A stretch of 64,000 nucleotides of DNA from an uncultured Ruminiclostridium sp. (GCA_902490005.1 CABUCM010000009.1:15833-79832), one strand, 5' to 3'. Positions 53,334 to 62,472 are shown, numbered from the stretch's first letter. Notes: generated by a model not told the origin, from the letters alone. Translations and numbers: made by a program.

Positions 53334-54682
53334 TATTCGTGATCTGTTTTTTCAGGAAGCTGGGTGGGCTTGACGACCAGCACTTTGTCGATTCTCCGGT
53401 TCTCCACCTGTTCCACGGTAAAGCGGACGTTTTCGATATTCACGGTGGGATGTTCTCCGGGTTTGGGGATATGCCCCAAATGCTCAATGACTAGGCCGGA
53501 AACCGTATCATAATCACCTTCAGGGAAGGTGACGCCCAGCAAATCGGAAATTTCATCAATGGAGGTGGTGCCGTCAACGGTAAAGGTGTTGTCGTTGACC
53601 CTGCAGATTTCCTCCTCCTCGTTGTCATATTCATCCTGAATGTTGCCCACAATGGCCTCCACCAGGTCCTCCATGGTGACAAGGCCCTCGGTGCCGCCGT
53701 ATTCGTCCACGATGATCGCCATTTGGGTTTTGCTGGCGGTCATTTCCGCGAACAGCTCGCTGCACCGCTTGGTTTCCGGAATGAAACTGGCGCCGCGCAT
53801 CACGTCAGTCAGCTTGGTTTCCTCGGGCATTTGGGAACAAACATATTTTAAAAGGTCTTTTACATAAACGATGCCGACGATGTCGTCCAGGTCCTCATGG
53901 TAAACCGGGATCCGGGAATACCCGCTTTCAATGGAAAGGTTCACCGCCTCAGAGATGGAACTGGTGTCCTCTACCGCCGTCATATCGGTGCGGTGTGTCA
54001 TAAGCTCGGTGACCGTGGTGTCGTCGAATTCAAAAACGTTGGCGATCATATCCTTGGCGCTGTTTTGAATCACGCCCTTTTGCTCGCCTACGTCCACCAT
54101 CATCAGGATTTCCTCCTCAGTGACGGTTTCCTCCGACGCGTTGGGATCGATCCGCAGCAGCCGGAGCACCAAGTTTGTGGACACGGTTAGGAAAGAGACA
54201 AAGGGCTTAAAGATGGTAGCGGTGGCGTTCAGCACGCCGATAAACCGGAAAGCCAAAGCTTCTGATCTCTGCATGGCGATTTTTTTCGGTACCAGCTCGC
54301 CCAGAACCAGGGAAAAATAGGAAAGGATAATGGTGATAATCACCGTGGCCACGCCCTCCACCACAGAAGGGGAGAAGGGAAGAAACGTCATCACGTCGGC
54401 AAGCTTCTTGGCGAAGCTTTGGGAGGCAGAGGCGGATGTCAGAAAGCCGGATAAGGTAACGCCGATCTGAATGGTGCTGAGAAACCGGCTGGAATTGCTG
54501 GTCAGCTTCAGAATCTTTTGGGCTTTTTTGTGGCCGTCCTCAGCCATCTTTTGAATCTTATTGTCGTTTAGCGTGATTACCGCGATTTCCGACGCGGCGA
54601 AAAAAGCGTTGATCAGGATCAGTACGATGAGAAGTATGATCTGTATTAACGGGTCGCCGTCGGGAACAGGGTCAGCAGGCAT
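53333..54682 (-). CDS. CorC/HlyC-type CNNM-CBS transporter-associated protein
   Basis: ATG 54682 with AAAGGGG upstream gives 449 residues. Layout: an N-terminal DUF21/CNNM membrane domain (about 8-195, with INAFFAASEIAVITLND and GVTLSGFLTSASASQSF), two CBS domains (about 210-330; THRTDMTAVE, GIVYVKDLL, VDEYGGTEGLVTMEDLVEAIVG) and a CorC_HlyC C-terminal domain (VDGTTSIDEISDLLG...). The family is tied to magnesium/cobalt efflux and ion homeostasis. It is convergent with the restriction genes. Confidence 0.93.
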   Translation of the reverse strand: MPADPVPDGDPLIQIILLIVLILINAFFAASEIAVITLNDNKIQKMAEDGHKKAQKILKLTSNSSRFLSTIQIGVTLSGFLTSASASQSFAKKLADVMTFLPFSPSVVEGVATVIITIILSYFSLVLGELVPKKIAMQRSEALAFRFIGVLNATATIFKPFVSFLTVSTNLVLRLLRIDPNASEETVTEEEILMMVDVGEQKGVIQNSAKDMIANVFEFDDTTVTELMTHRTDMTAVEDTSSISEAVNLSIESGYSRIPVYHEDLDDIVGIVYVKDLLKYVCSQMPEETKLTDVMRGASFIPETKRCSELFAEMTASKTQMAIIVDEYGGTEGLVTMEDLVEAIVGNIQDEYDNEEEEICRVNDNTFTVDGTTSIDEISDLLGVTFPEGDYDTVSGLVIEHLGHIPKPGEHPTVNIENVRFTVEQVENRRIDKVLVVKPTQLPEKTDHE

Positions 54683-54818
54683 GGATAAGTAATCCCCTTT
54701 CAATCTATAAAGTTGGTTCCATTTTACAAGATAAGCCCTTATTTTGTCAAGAGCGGGCCGGCTTTGTGAAAAAATTATTAAAAGGCGGTAAATTTCCCAG
54801 GGAAATCGATTTTAATCC

Positions 54819-54847
54819 TTTACATAAGGATAAAAAAATGATAGAAT
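54819..54847 (+). promoter_or_regulatory. Promoter of the pyruvate:ferredoxin oxidoreductase gene
   Basis: TTTACA (54819-54824) and TAGAAT (54842-54847) with a 17-base spacer, 72 bases before the ATG. Confidence 0.75.
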
Positions 54848-54919
54848 CTTATGTGATGCAACAGCGCCCACTGTTGCGAAGTCTCTTTCATGAGCTAACC
54901 TTAAAGGAGGAAATATTAC

Positions 54920-57900
54920 ATGGCAAGAAAAATGAAAACCATGGATGGTAACAACGCCGCCGCGTATGTATCCTATGCGTTTACCGACGTAGCTGCCATC
55001 TACCCCATCACCCCCTCTTCCGTAATGGCGGATGAGACGGACAAGTTTGCCGCCAACGGTGTGAAAAACTTGTTCGGCAGAGAAGTACAGGTAACCGAGA
55101 TGCAGTCCGAGGCCGGCGCCGCCGGCGCGGTGCACGGCTCTTTGCAGGGCGGCGCGCTGACCACTACCTACACTGCTTCTCAGGGATTGCTGCTGATGAT
55201 CCCCAACATGTATAAGATGGCCGGCGAATTGCTGCCCAGCGTTATTCATGTATCCGCCCGTGCGATTACCAGCCATGCCCTTTCTATTTTCGGTGACCAT
55301 TCCGATATTTATGCCTGCCGCCAGACCGGCTACGCCATGCTGTGCGCCAACAGCCCCCAAGAGGTCATGGACCTGGGCGCGGTAGCCCACCTGAGCGCCA
55401 TCAAGGGCAGAGTGCCTTTCCTGCATTTCTTCGACGGCTTCCGTACCTCTCACGAAGTACAGAAGATCGAGCAGTGGGATTATAAGGATCTGGCCGATAT
55501 GCTGGATTGGGAGGCTGTGGACCAGTTCCGCCGCCGCGCTCTGAACCCTGAGCATCCGGTGATCCGCGGTACCGCCCAGAACGACGATATCTTTTTCCAG
55601 GCTCGCGAGGCTTGCAACACCTATTACGACGCGGTTCCCGACGTTGTGGTTGACTACATGAACCAGGTCAACGCCAAGATCGGCACCGATTATAAGCCCT
55701 TCAACTACTACGGCGCTCCCGACGCGGAGAGAGTCATTATCGCCATGGGCTCTGTCTGCGAGTGCGCGGAAGAGGTTGTGGATTACTTGAACGCCGCCGG
55801 CGACAAGGTTGGCCTGATCAAAGTCAGACTGTACCGTCCCTTCGTTGCCAAGTATCTGCTGGATGTGATTCCTTCCACCGTGAAGGCGATCTCCGTTCTT
55901 GACAGAACCAAGGAACCCGGTTCCATCGGCGAGCCTCTGTATCTGGATGTTCTGGCCGCTCTTTCCGGTACTCCCTTCGGCTGCATTCCGGTATACACCG
56001 GCCGTTACGGCCTGAGCTCCAAGGATACCACTCCCGCTCAGATCATTTCCGTTTACCGCAACATGGAGACCGATACTCCCAAGAAGCGTTTCACCATCGG
56101 CATTGTGGATGATGTCACCCACCTGTCTTTGGATGAGAATGAGAATCCGGACACCACTCCCGCCGGCACTCATTCCTGCAAGTTCTGGGGCCTGGGCGCG
56201 GATGGCACCGTCGGCGCCAACAAGAACTCCATCAAGATCATCGGCGATCACACCGATATGTACGCTCAGGGCTACTTTGCCTACGACTCCAAGAAGTCCG
56301 GCGGCTTGACCGTATCCCACCTGCGTTTCGGCCATAAGCCGATCAAATCCACCTACTATATCAGCAAGGCTGACTTTGTGGCCTGCCACAACCCGTCTTA
56401 TGTTGACAAGTATGACATTGTCGAGGACCTGAAGAAGGGCGGAAACTTCCTTCTGAACTGCCCCTGGGATGTGGAAGAGCTGGATAAGAGACTGCCCGGC
56501 AAGATGAAGAAATTCATCGCTGACAACGACATCAACCTGTATACCATCGACGGTATTCAGATTGGTAAGGAAATCGGTTTGGGCGGCCGCATCAACACCA
56601 TCCTCCAGGCCGCGTTCTTTAAAATCGCCAACATTATCCCCGAGGCCGACGCCGTTCAGTATATGAAGGACGCCGCCACTAAGTCTTACTCCAAGAAGGG
56701 CGAGAAGATCGTCGCCATGAACCATGCCGCTATCGAGAGAGGCGTCAGCGACGTTCATAAGGTCGAGGTTCCCGCTTCCTGGAAAGACGCCTGCGCCTGC
56801 GACGAGAAGAAGCTGGTTACTGCCGACAGAAAAGACCTGGAGCAGTATGTCAACAACGTATTGAATCCGGTTAACGCCTATCAGGGTAACAAGCTGCCTG
56901 TTTCCACCTTTATGCCTCACGTGGACGGCACCGCTCCTCAGGGCTCTTCTGCTTTTGAAAAGCGCGGCATCGCGGTGGATGTTCCTGAGTGGCAGCCACA
57001 GAACTGCATTCAGTGTAACTTCTGTTCTTATGTGTGCCCCCATGCCGTCATCCGTCCGGTGGCTATGACCGCCGACGAGCTGGCCGCCGCTCCCGAGGGC
57101 ACCAAGTCCAAGGATATGACCGGCGTGCCCGGCATGAAGTTTGTGATGACCATTTCCACCCTGGACTGCACCGGCTGCGGCTCCTGTTCTCAGGTATGCC
57201 CTGGCATGAAGGGCGAAAAGGCTCTGGTGATGAAGCCCATCGATACCCAGCGTCCCGGACAGAAGGTCTTTGATTATGGCCGTACCCTGAACGAGAAGCC
57301 TGAGGTCGCCGCTAAGTTTAAAGAGACCACCGTCAAGGGCAGCCAGTTTAAGCAGCCCCTGCTAGAGTTCTCCGGCGCCTGCGCCGGCTGCGGCGAGACT
57401 CCTTACGCCAAGCTGGCTACCCAGCTGTTCGGCGACAGAATGTTCATCGCCAACGCTACCGGATGTTCTTCCATTTGGGGCGGTTCCGCGCCTGCCACTC
57501 CTTACACGGTAAATAAGAAGGGCCATGGCCCGGCTTGGCAGAACTCCCTGTTTGAGGATAACGCCGAGTTCGGCCTTGGAATGACCCTGGGACAGAAGGC
57601 TGTTCGTGAAAGACTGGCCGGATATGTCACCGAGATTTCTGATAAAACCGATAACGCCGACCTGAAGAAGGCCTGCGCGGATTATATCGATACCTTTAAC
57701 GATTCCGGCGCAAACCGGGGTGCTGCCGATACCCTGATCGCCGAGCTGGAAAAAGCCTCTGCCTGCGACTGTGAGGTTGGCCAGCTGGCTAAGAAAGCAT
57801 TGGCTGATAAGGACTTCCTTGCCAAGAAATCTATGTGGATCTTCGGCGGCGACGGCTGGGCCTATGATATCGGCTTCGGCGGCTTGGATCACGTCATTGC

Positions 57901-58486
57901 TTCCGGCGAAAATGTGAATATCCTGGTGTTCGATACCGAGGTTTACTCCAATACTGGCGGACAGGCGTCCAAGGCCACTCCGGTCGGTTCTGTAGCGCAG
58001 TTTGCCGCCGCCGGTAAGGCTACCAAGAAGAAGGACCTGGCCGGCATCGCTATGAGTTATGGCTATGTCTATGTGGCTCAGGTTGCCATGGGCGCTGACT
58101 ACAACCAGTGCATCAAGGCCTTCGCCGAGGCGGAAAGCTACAATGGTCCTTCCATTATCATCGCTTACGCTCCCTGTATCAACCATGGTATCAAGGGCGG
58201 CATGGGAATCTCCCAGGCGGAAGAGAAGAAGGCCGTAGCCGCTGGCTACTGGAACAACTTCCGCTTCGATCCCCGTAAGGCTGACAACGGTGAGAATCCG
58301 TTCACGCTGGACAGCAAGGCTCCTACCGCCAGCTATCGTGACTTTATCATGGGCGAGGTTCGTTACAATTCCTTGACCCGCGCCTTCCCTGAGAGAGCCG
58401 AAAAGCTCTTTGAAAAGGCGGAGAAAGCCGCTGCTGACCGTTACGAGCATCTGGTTAGACTGCAGGAAGTTTACGGCGAGAAATAA
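54920..58486 (+). CDS. nifJ: Pyruvate:ferredoxin (flavodoxin) oxidoreductase
   Basis: The 1188-residue single-chain enzyme joins all domains of the family: the pyruvate-binding N-terminal domain (YPITPSSVMADETDKF), the transketolase-like and gamma domains, two ferredoxin-type [4Fe-4S] motifs (CIQCNFCSYVCP from C696, CTGCGSCSQVCP from C750), a third cluster segment (GACAGCGETPYAKL) and the thiamine diphosphate domain (GDGWAYDIGFGGLDHV). It converts pyruvate and CoA to acetyl-CoA and CO2 while reducing ferredoxin, the central anaerobic step. AAGGAGG precedes the ATG and codon use is strongly biased, fitting high expression. Monocistronic. Confidence 0.97.
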   Translation: MARKMKTMDGNNAAAYVSYAFTDVAAIYPITPSSVMADETDKFAANGVKNLFGREVQVTEMQSEAGAAGAVHGSLQGGALTTTYTASQGLLLMIPNMYKMAGELLPSVIHVSARAITSHALSIFGDHSDIYACRQTGYAMLCANSPQEVMDLGAVAHLSAIKGRVPFLHFFDGFRTSHEVQKIEQWDYKDLADMLDWEAVDQFRRRALNPEHPVIRGTAQNDDIFFQAREACNTYYDAVPDVVVDYMNQVNAKIGTDYKPFNYYGAPDAERVIIAMGSVCECAEEVVDYLNAAGDKVGLIKVRLYRPFVAKYLLDVIPSTVKAISVLDRTKEPGSIGEPLYLDVLAALSGTPFGCIPVYTGRYGLSSKDTTPAQIISVYRNMETDTPKKRFTIGIVDDVTHLSLDENENPDTTPAGTHSCKFWGLGADGTVGANKNSIKIIGDHTDMYAQGYFAYDSKKSGGLTVSHLRFGHKPIKSTYYISKADFVACHNPSYVDKYDIVEDLKKGGNFLLNCPWDVEELDKRLPGKMKKFIADNDINLYTIDGIQIGKEIGLGGRINTILQAAFFKIANIIPEADAVQYMKDAATKSYSKKGEKIVAMNHAAIERGVSDVHKVEVPASWKDACACDEKKLVTADRKDLEQYVNNVLNPVNAYQGNKLPVSTFMPHVDGTAPQGSSAFEKRGIAVDVPEWQPQNCIQCNFCSYVCPHAVIRPVAMTADELAAAPEGTKSKDMTGVPGMKFVMTISTLDCTGCGSCSQVCPGMKGEKALVMKPIDTQRPGQKVFDYGRTLNEKPEVAAKFKETTVKGSQFKQPLLEFSGACAGCGETPYAKLATQLFGDRMFIANATGCSSIWGGSAPATPYTVNKKGHGPAWQNSLFEDNAEFGLGMTLGQKAVRERLAGYVTEISDKTDNADLKKACADYIDTFNDSGANRGAADTLIAELEKASACDCEVGQLAKKALADKDFLAKKSMWIFGGDGWAYDIGFGGLDHVIASGENVNILVFDTEVYSNTGGQASKATPVGSVAQFAAAGKATKKKDLAGIAMSYGYVYVAQVAMGADYNQCIKAFAEAESYNGPSIIIAYAPCINHGIKGGMGISQAEEKKAVAAGYWNNFRFDPRKADNGENPFTLDSKAPTASYRDFIMGEVRYNSLTRAFPERAEKLFEKAEKAAADRYEHLVRLQEVYGEK

Positions 58487-58521
58487 GCAGTACAGCAGAG
58501 GAAAACCAGATATTTTAAGAC

Positions 58522-58556
58522 AAAAACGCCTCCGGAATTTTCCGGAGGCGTTTTTT
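58522..58556. terminator. Terminator after the pyruvate:ferredoxin oxidoreductase gene
   Basis: AAAAACGCCTCCGGA and its complement form a long stem with a 4-base loop and T6 at the end. Confidence 0.9.
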
Positions 58557-58870
58557 GGTAAAAGCTTCAGGCTGCGCGGGAGTAGGAAGCGGCGTTCTAT
58601 CAGTCGGAAAACGGTTTTTTCAGAGGATAAAAATACGGACCGGCGGGGTTGATGTTGTCCCTGGAGAATCGTGAGCCGACAACGGCAATGATGGATTGGA
58701 GGCCAACCCAACAAGAGGACATTATGCCTTTACCGGCTGAAATGGGGTGGCGATTGCAAACTAGTGGCCTTTGCTTTGCGGATTTTGCGGCAGATCGTTA
58801 TGTTCATAAAAATTTAAAAGAAAGGGTAAAAGAAGAAAAAATTGCAGATGAAACCTTTTAAGGCGCCACA
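58557..58870. other. Stretch without a convincing gene
   Basis: Frames here (for example one of 70 codons ending at 58861) lack a ribosome site and look like non-coding sequence. I see no RNA gene, repeat or clear promoter in this part. Confidence 0.6.
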
Positions 58871-58925
58871 CCCGCGCTTTGGCGCGTAAAAATCAGCCGG
58901 CGGGCGATCCTTACCAAAGCGCGGG
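58871..58925. repeat. 12-base perfect inverted repeat in a GC-rich intergenic block
   Basis: CCCGCGCTTTGG (58871-58882) and its exact complement (58914-58925) enclose a 31-base GC-rich loop, and GGGCGAT occurs twice at 58902-58929. The block is much richer in G and C than its flanks, so it may be a structured RNA or a decayed terminator/repeat. Confidence 0.45.
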
Positions 58926-59050
58926 CGATGCACCGGCTATTTACTCGCTGGGAATATTTTTTCATGGCCTTAAAAATCCGTCACATTTCCTATACTTTTC
59001 CGTAGACTATAAGGAAAGCTTTTAGTTTTTAACCTGTTAGGAGGATCATT

Positions 59051-59164
59051 ATGGCGGATAATTTTGAAACCATGAATCAGGAATCTCCAAATTACGGATG
59101 TTTTAAAGAAGCCGTGTGCATCGACGCTTCCCGCGTATACGATTCCTGCGGCGAAGAAGAGTGA
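59051..59164 (+). pseudogene. Truncated N-terminus of a small conserved clostridial protein, cut by element insertion
   Basis: A well-formed start (TAGGAGG 7 bases before ATG 59051) gives 37 codons ending FKEAVCIDASRVYDSCGEEE and then a stop. As I remember it, a conserved clostridial protein family has this same start and goes on with CysLeuGluAsp and about 60 more residues after SC..KD/EE. Here the expected TGC codon becomes TGA exactly where the integrase gene begins. The rest of the gene should lie at the far end of the element. Function of the family is unknown to me. Confidence 0.65.
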
Positions 59165-59171
59165 ACACTCT
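59158..59171. other. Left attachment site (attL) of the integrated element
   Basis: AGAGTG-AA-CACTCT, a 6-base-arm dyad with a 2-base centre, spans the point where the host frame ends and the recombinase gene's stop codon begins. Serine-recombinase sites are imperfect dyads around a 2-base core. The crossover is likely within about 59159-59165; the exact core needs attR or an empty site. Confidence 0.5.
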
Positions 59172-60684
59172 AGAGGAATATAGGTAATAGAGAAATTTCT
59201 AAATTAAAATCAGCTGGTTTAGCTCCTTTTTCTTTGTGATATATTACCTTTTCAATTACAGATTTTAAAAGTTCATTTTGTTCCTGCGGACGACATTGTC
59301 TATATTGCGTTAAGACTAATTCAATTTTTTGAATCATTGCGGGGATATTTAATTGCTTTTCTTGCTTTTGGAAGGAGGATTTTGTTGCCTCTAGTTTTTC
59401 AATCTTTTTTGTTAAAGCGGTTCTTCTTTCCATAAAAGTTGCCACGTCGTATACTTGCTGTTCCAATAAGTCATGTAACCTAGATAATTGTTCTTTTGTT
59501 GCTTTTAATTCTTTATCAATGGCTTTTATGGCTGTAACCGACGTTTCTTGTTTTTCTTCTTTCATTTGCTTTTGTCGCCCTCTTAGCCTGGTTATTTCAC
59601 TTCTAAGAGATATTAAAACAGCGTCTTCTACTAACGGCAGTTTACTACTTGGAATACAGCCACGCCTTACACAAAGCAAATAGGGGCCACCCCGCATGTG
59701 AGGAGCTCTAGTCATGATCCTATCGCAATTCCCGCAATGAATTAACCCGGATAGTGGGTTTTCGATCACTCCTGTAAAGCTAGGGGAGTGGTACTTTGTG
59801 CGAGCTATTTCTTGTGCACGGTTATATAAAGCCTCATCAATGATTGCGGGGTGAAGACCGTCTACTATAATCCATTTTTCAGGTGGGTTATAGATTGTTT
59901 CGTGCTTTGCGTTTCCCCGCGTACCTTTTCTAATATGTGTTTTTTGATTCCAGACGATTTTCCCTATATAGACCGGACTTTTGATGATTTTCATAATAGA
60001 TGTGCGCCCAAATTCTTGTGATCGATGCGGCTTTGCTCCCATGCTATTTATGGTATCTGCTATATGTTGACAGCCCATGCCTTTATTCACATATAAATCA
60101 AATATCATTCGAACGAAAGGAGCCTCGTCTTCGTTAATTGCCAAAGAGGGCCGTTTACCAATCTTTGCCGAAACATAACCATAGGGGGCATTTGCTAAGT
60201 ATCCGCCCTCCTCTATGGTTTTTTGGATTCCTCGCTGCATTCGGCGTTTTATCATTTTTAATTCTCTGTGAGCCATGAAACCCTCAAACTCGGCGTAATC
60301 TTCATCGAACTCGTCGTTTAAATCGTATTGCCGGTTTGGGGTAATTATTTTTGTATTGGAATATTTAAAGGTTTCCAAAATGATGCCTTGATCGCTGGTT
60401 TTTCCACGACCCAGACGATCTATATCCATGCACAAAACGGCGTCGTATTTTCCAGCTTCCACATTTTCAAGCAATCTTAGCATTTCTGGGCGGCTGTATA
60501 GCGATTCGCCGGATACAACTTCCTCATACACGTTTTCGCCTTTAATATCAATCTCGTTTTCAATAGCATATTTGTTTAGAATTTCCCGGTGGCGGCGTAA
60601 AGTGTCCTCCACACTTTTTTCTGGGTCGTCTGAACGGCTTTTTCTCAAATACATTGCGTAACGCAGCACATCAAACACCCCCAT
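59170..60684 (-). CDS. Large serine recombinase (integrase)
   Basis: The 504-residue protein has the resolvase catalytic domain (YAMYLRKSRSD with nucleophile Ser16; DIDRLGRG; the Arg-rich HRELKMIKRRMQRG), the Recombinase domain (GYLANAPYGYV...GMGCQHIADTIN), a zinc beta-ribbon (HCGNCDRIM...C...GC) and a coiled-coil insertion (about 370-450). This is the layout of site-specific phage/ICE integrases. Its stop codon lies within the attL dyad, as usual when the gene sits at the element edge. Confidence 0.95.
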   Translation of the reverse strand: MGVFDVLRYAMYLRKSRSDDPEKSVEDTLRRHREILNKYAIENEIDIKGENVYEEVVSGESLYSRPEMLRLLENVEAGKYDAVLCMDIDRLGRGKTSDQGIILETFKYSNTKIITPNRQYDLNDEFDEDYAEFEGFMAHRELKMIKRRMQRGIQKTIEEGGYLANAPYGYVSAKIGKRPSLAINEDEAPFVRMIFDLYVNKGMGCQHIADTINSMGAKPHRSQEFGRTSIMKIIKSPVYIGKIVWNQKTHIRKGTRGNAKHETIYNPPEKWIIVDGLHPAIIDEALYNRAQEIARTKYHSPSFTGVIENPLSGLIHCGNCDRIMTRAPHMRGGPYLLCVRRGCIPSSKLPLVEDAVLISLRSEITRLRGRQKQMKEEKQETSVTAIKAIDKELKATKEQLSRLHDLLEQQVYDVATFMERRTALTKKIEKLEATKSSFQKQEKQLNIPAMIQKIELVLTQYRQCRPQEQNELLKSVIEKVIYHKEKGAKPADFNLEISLLPIFL

Positions 60685-60733
60685 AAAAGTCTTTCTTTAA
60701 ACATTATATAAAAAACCACCTTCAAAGTATGAC

Positions 60734-60852
60734 TTGCCAAGCCTACCCTGAAAGTGGTATAATTTCGTTGATCGGACGGATTATCCACTTTGGGTAAGCT
60801 GTTCTATTTTCGCCGCTCGTTTCTGCGCCAACAGAAGCGGGCGGTTTTTTTA
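60734..60852 (+). ncRNA. Candidate small RNA between integrase and zinc-ribbon gene
   Basis: On the plus strand, TTGCCA (60734-60739) and a perfect TATAAT (60758-60763, spacer 18) are followed about 80 bases later by a hairpin (CCGCTCGTTTCTG with CAGAAGCGGGCGG, G-U pairs) and T7. No frame of useful length lies between. GCCTACCC..AAAGTGG at the -10 region is repeated inverted as CCACTTTGGGTAAGC at about 60787-60801. This would make an RNA of about 80 bases divergent from the integrase. Confidence 0.5.
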
Positions 60853-62013
60853 TTATTGTACAGTAATATTAAATGTATAATCTTCTATTGATTCGTCCCA
60901 GTTGTCTGAGTACCCCTCAAAAATAATCTGAAAGTCTGATTGATTCATTGCCGGGAAAGCAATAACTCCTTGTGTAGTAACGCCTGGCTGTAAATCTGTC
61001 TGGATTTCAGGATAGTCGGCATAAAAATTCATTTCTTCCTCATACTGTTTTCCATCTTGAACAATCTTGGTATTGAATGAATAAACAGAAAAACTAGAAC
61101 TGCCATTATTCTGTATAGACACGTAAACACGGGTTTCTTTTTCAGCAAATTCTACTTTATGTACAGTGATCGAATATCCATATTGATCCTGTGTAACGCC
61201 GCTTAACTCAACGGTTTTTAAAGATGGGGCGGCCGCTTCAGCGTAGGAAACAATTTCAATGGAATCTGCTAAAACTCTGGGAGCGGAAATAATGCCGCCG
61301 AAAGCGTTGTATCCTCTGTCCTCTCCTTGCACAACGCCGGTAACTCTTACATAATCGTCAACGGCTACTAAAGCTTCGTCTGACTGATAAGCAATGACAG
61401 TATTGCGATCACTATTTTCTATGTCAGTAAAGATTTGGAAATACATCACATTTCTATCTTTTTCAGGATTCTGGAAAACTCGCCCAGTCAGTGTTACGCG
61501 CCTTCCCTTAAATGCACCCGGGTCAGTATATAGCTGATCGATTTCAGTTTCCGTTAACTCTGATGGAGCCTCGGAAGAAGCGGATTCTGAAACAGAACTT
61601 GTATTTTCTTGTAGTTCCGAATTAACGGCAGATTCCGTTTCTGAATTTGGCTCTACCTGAGATGAAACAATCTGAGATATGGTGTCAGCCCCGTTTGACG
61701 AAGTCGGGGTTCCGGCTACACCAGATACAATTAAAACAACAATACACAATATAATAAAAGCTGCCGCAATTGCGCCAAAGACGATTAACAGTACGCCCCA
61801 CCACCTTAAGCCTTTCTGCTTAGGCGCTTGGTCTAAATATTCAGACGTGTTACATTCCGGCACATACTGAGGTTCTTCAGGCGTGTATTGCTTTGTGTGA
61901 TCGTAAGGCTCATCGGAAGGGGGAGCCGGCTGATTGTCTAGTCTGCCGCCGCATTCAGTACAAAAGATGCTATTGTCATTTGCTTGTTTGCCACAATGAG
62001 GACATGTTTTCAT
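60853..62013 (-). CDS. Zinc-ribbon membrane protein with OB-fold-like and DUF4352-like domains
   Basis: The 386-residue protein has an N-terminal zinc ribbon (CPHCGKQANDNSIFCTECGG), a Pro/Tyr-rich linker, one TM helix (about 72-97), a Ser/Glu-rich extracellular linker, an OB-fold-like domain (about 160-250: FKGRRVTLTGRVF ... DDYVRVTGVVQGED) and a C-terminal DUF4352-type beta domain (VEFAEKETRVYVSIQNNGSSSFSVY). Such proteins are frequent accessory genes on Gram-positive mobile elements. ATG 62013 has GGAGGAAG upstream. Role unknown, possibly envelope or superinfection related. Confidence 0.8.
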   Translation of the reverse strand: MKTCPHCGKQANDNSIFCTECGGRLDNQPAPPSDEPYDHTKQYTPEEPQYVPECNTSEYLDQAPKQKGLRWWGVLLIVFGAIAAAFIILCIVVLIVSGVAGTPTSSNGADTISQIVSSQVEPNSETESAVNSELQENTSSVSESASSEAPSELTETEIDQLYTDPGAFKGRRVTLTGRVFQNPEKDRNVMYFQIFTDIENSDRNTVIAYQSDEALVAVDDYVRVTGVVQGEDRGYNAFGGIISAPRVLADSIEIVSYAEAAAPSLKTVELSGVTQDQYGYSITVHKVEFAEKETRVYVSIQNNGSSSFSVYSFNTKIVQDGKQYEEEMNFYADYPEIQTDLQPGVTTQGVIAFPAMNQSDFQIIFEGYSDNWDESIEDYTFNITVQ

Positions 62014-62240
62014 AATTCTTCCTCCATTTGAAATATTGTTTCATAGGCCATATTGTTAGGAATCAGCGCCACGCCATTTGTTTTATATGGAAATAATTTC
62101 CTCTATTTTTTCCTAATAATTGGGTGTATAATTAAAATATCACAAAAAGCCATTAAAAGAAAAAGGATTACTGTATTGAATACACAACACTCTAGCAACA
62201 AAATGTGTTTCAGGTGAGATGATAGCACAATATTTAGTAG

Positions 62241-62269
62241 TTGAAATTATAGAACATATGTACTATAAT
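62241..62269 (+). promoter_or_regulatory. Promoter of the 42-residue gene
   Basis: TTGAAA (62241-62246) and a perfect TATAAT (62264-62269) with a 17-base spacer. The rest of the 62014-62306 gap is AT-rich with no further gene seen. Confidence 0.75.
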
Positions 62270-62306
62270 TGATTTATCGAAACGAATACGCGAAAGGAGA
62301 ATGGAA

Positions 62307-62435
62307 ATGGATAAAACATCAGAGCAAATGTTGGAAGAGATTATGATTCTATTAAAAAGAAACGGGAGAAAATTTATTGAGAGGGTTTTAACATACGCCA
62401 TTCTTCTTGATAAAGCGAAAATAAAATCTAGCTGA
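62307..62435 (+). CDS. 42-residue protein, unknown
   Basis: ATG 62307 has AAAGGAG 7 bases upstream; an ATG at 62301 is too close to it. The peptide is highly charged and helical (MDKTSEQMLEEIMILLKRNG...), without a TM helix. It has its own promoter and terminator and points toward the 3' end of the repressor gene. Its size and setting suit a small regulator or antirepressor, but this is inference. Confidence 0.65.
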   Translation: MDKTSEQMLEEIMILLKRNGRKFIERVLTYAILLDKAKIKSS

Positions 62436-62439
62436 TGAT

Positions 62440-62472
62440 CGCCGGGCAATTAGCCCGGCGTTTTATTTTTTT
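62440..62472. terminator. Terminator shared by the 42-residue gene and the repressor
   Basis: CGCCGGGC-AATTA-GCCCGGCG is a perfect 8-base stem, followed on the plus strand by TTTTATTTTTTT. It overlaps the last codons of the minus-strand repressor. Confidence 0.85.

Noticed and set aside
49491..53335. Treating the FokI-like system as a recent mobile insertion
   Set aside because: It has base composition like its neighbours, no flanking repeats or recombinase, and clean terminators on both sides. It may be old horizontal transfer, but no direct sign is seen.
54812..57043. A 743-codon open frame opposite the pyruvate:ferredoxin oxidoreductase gene, and a 450-codon one at 57362-58714
   Set aside because: They lie antisense to a strongly conserved gene with biased codons, lack ribosome sites, and their translation is low-complexity and mirrors the sense codon positions. 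They are by-products of codon bias.
58649..58861. A 70-codon frame in the gap after the oxidoreductase gene
   Set aside because: No ribosome site, poor codon pattern and no similarity I can recognise.
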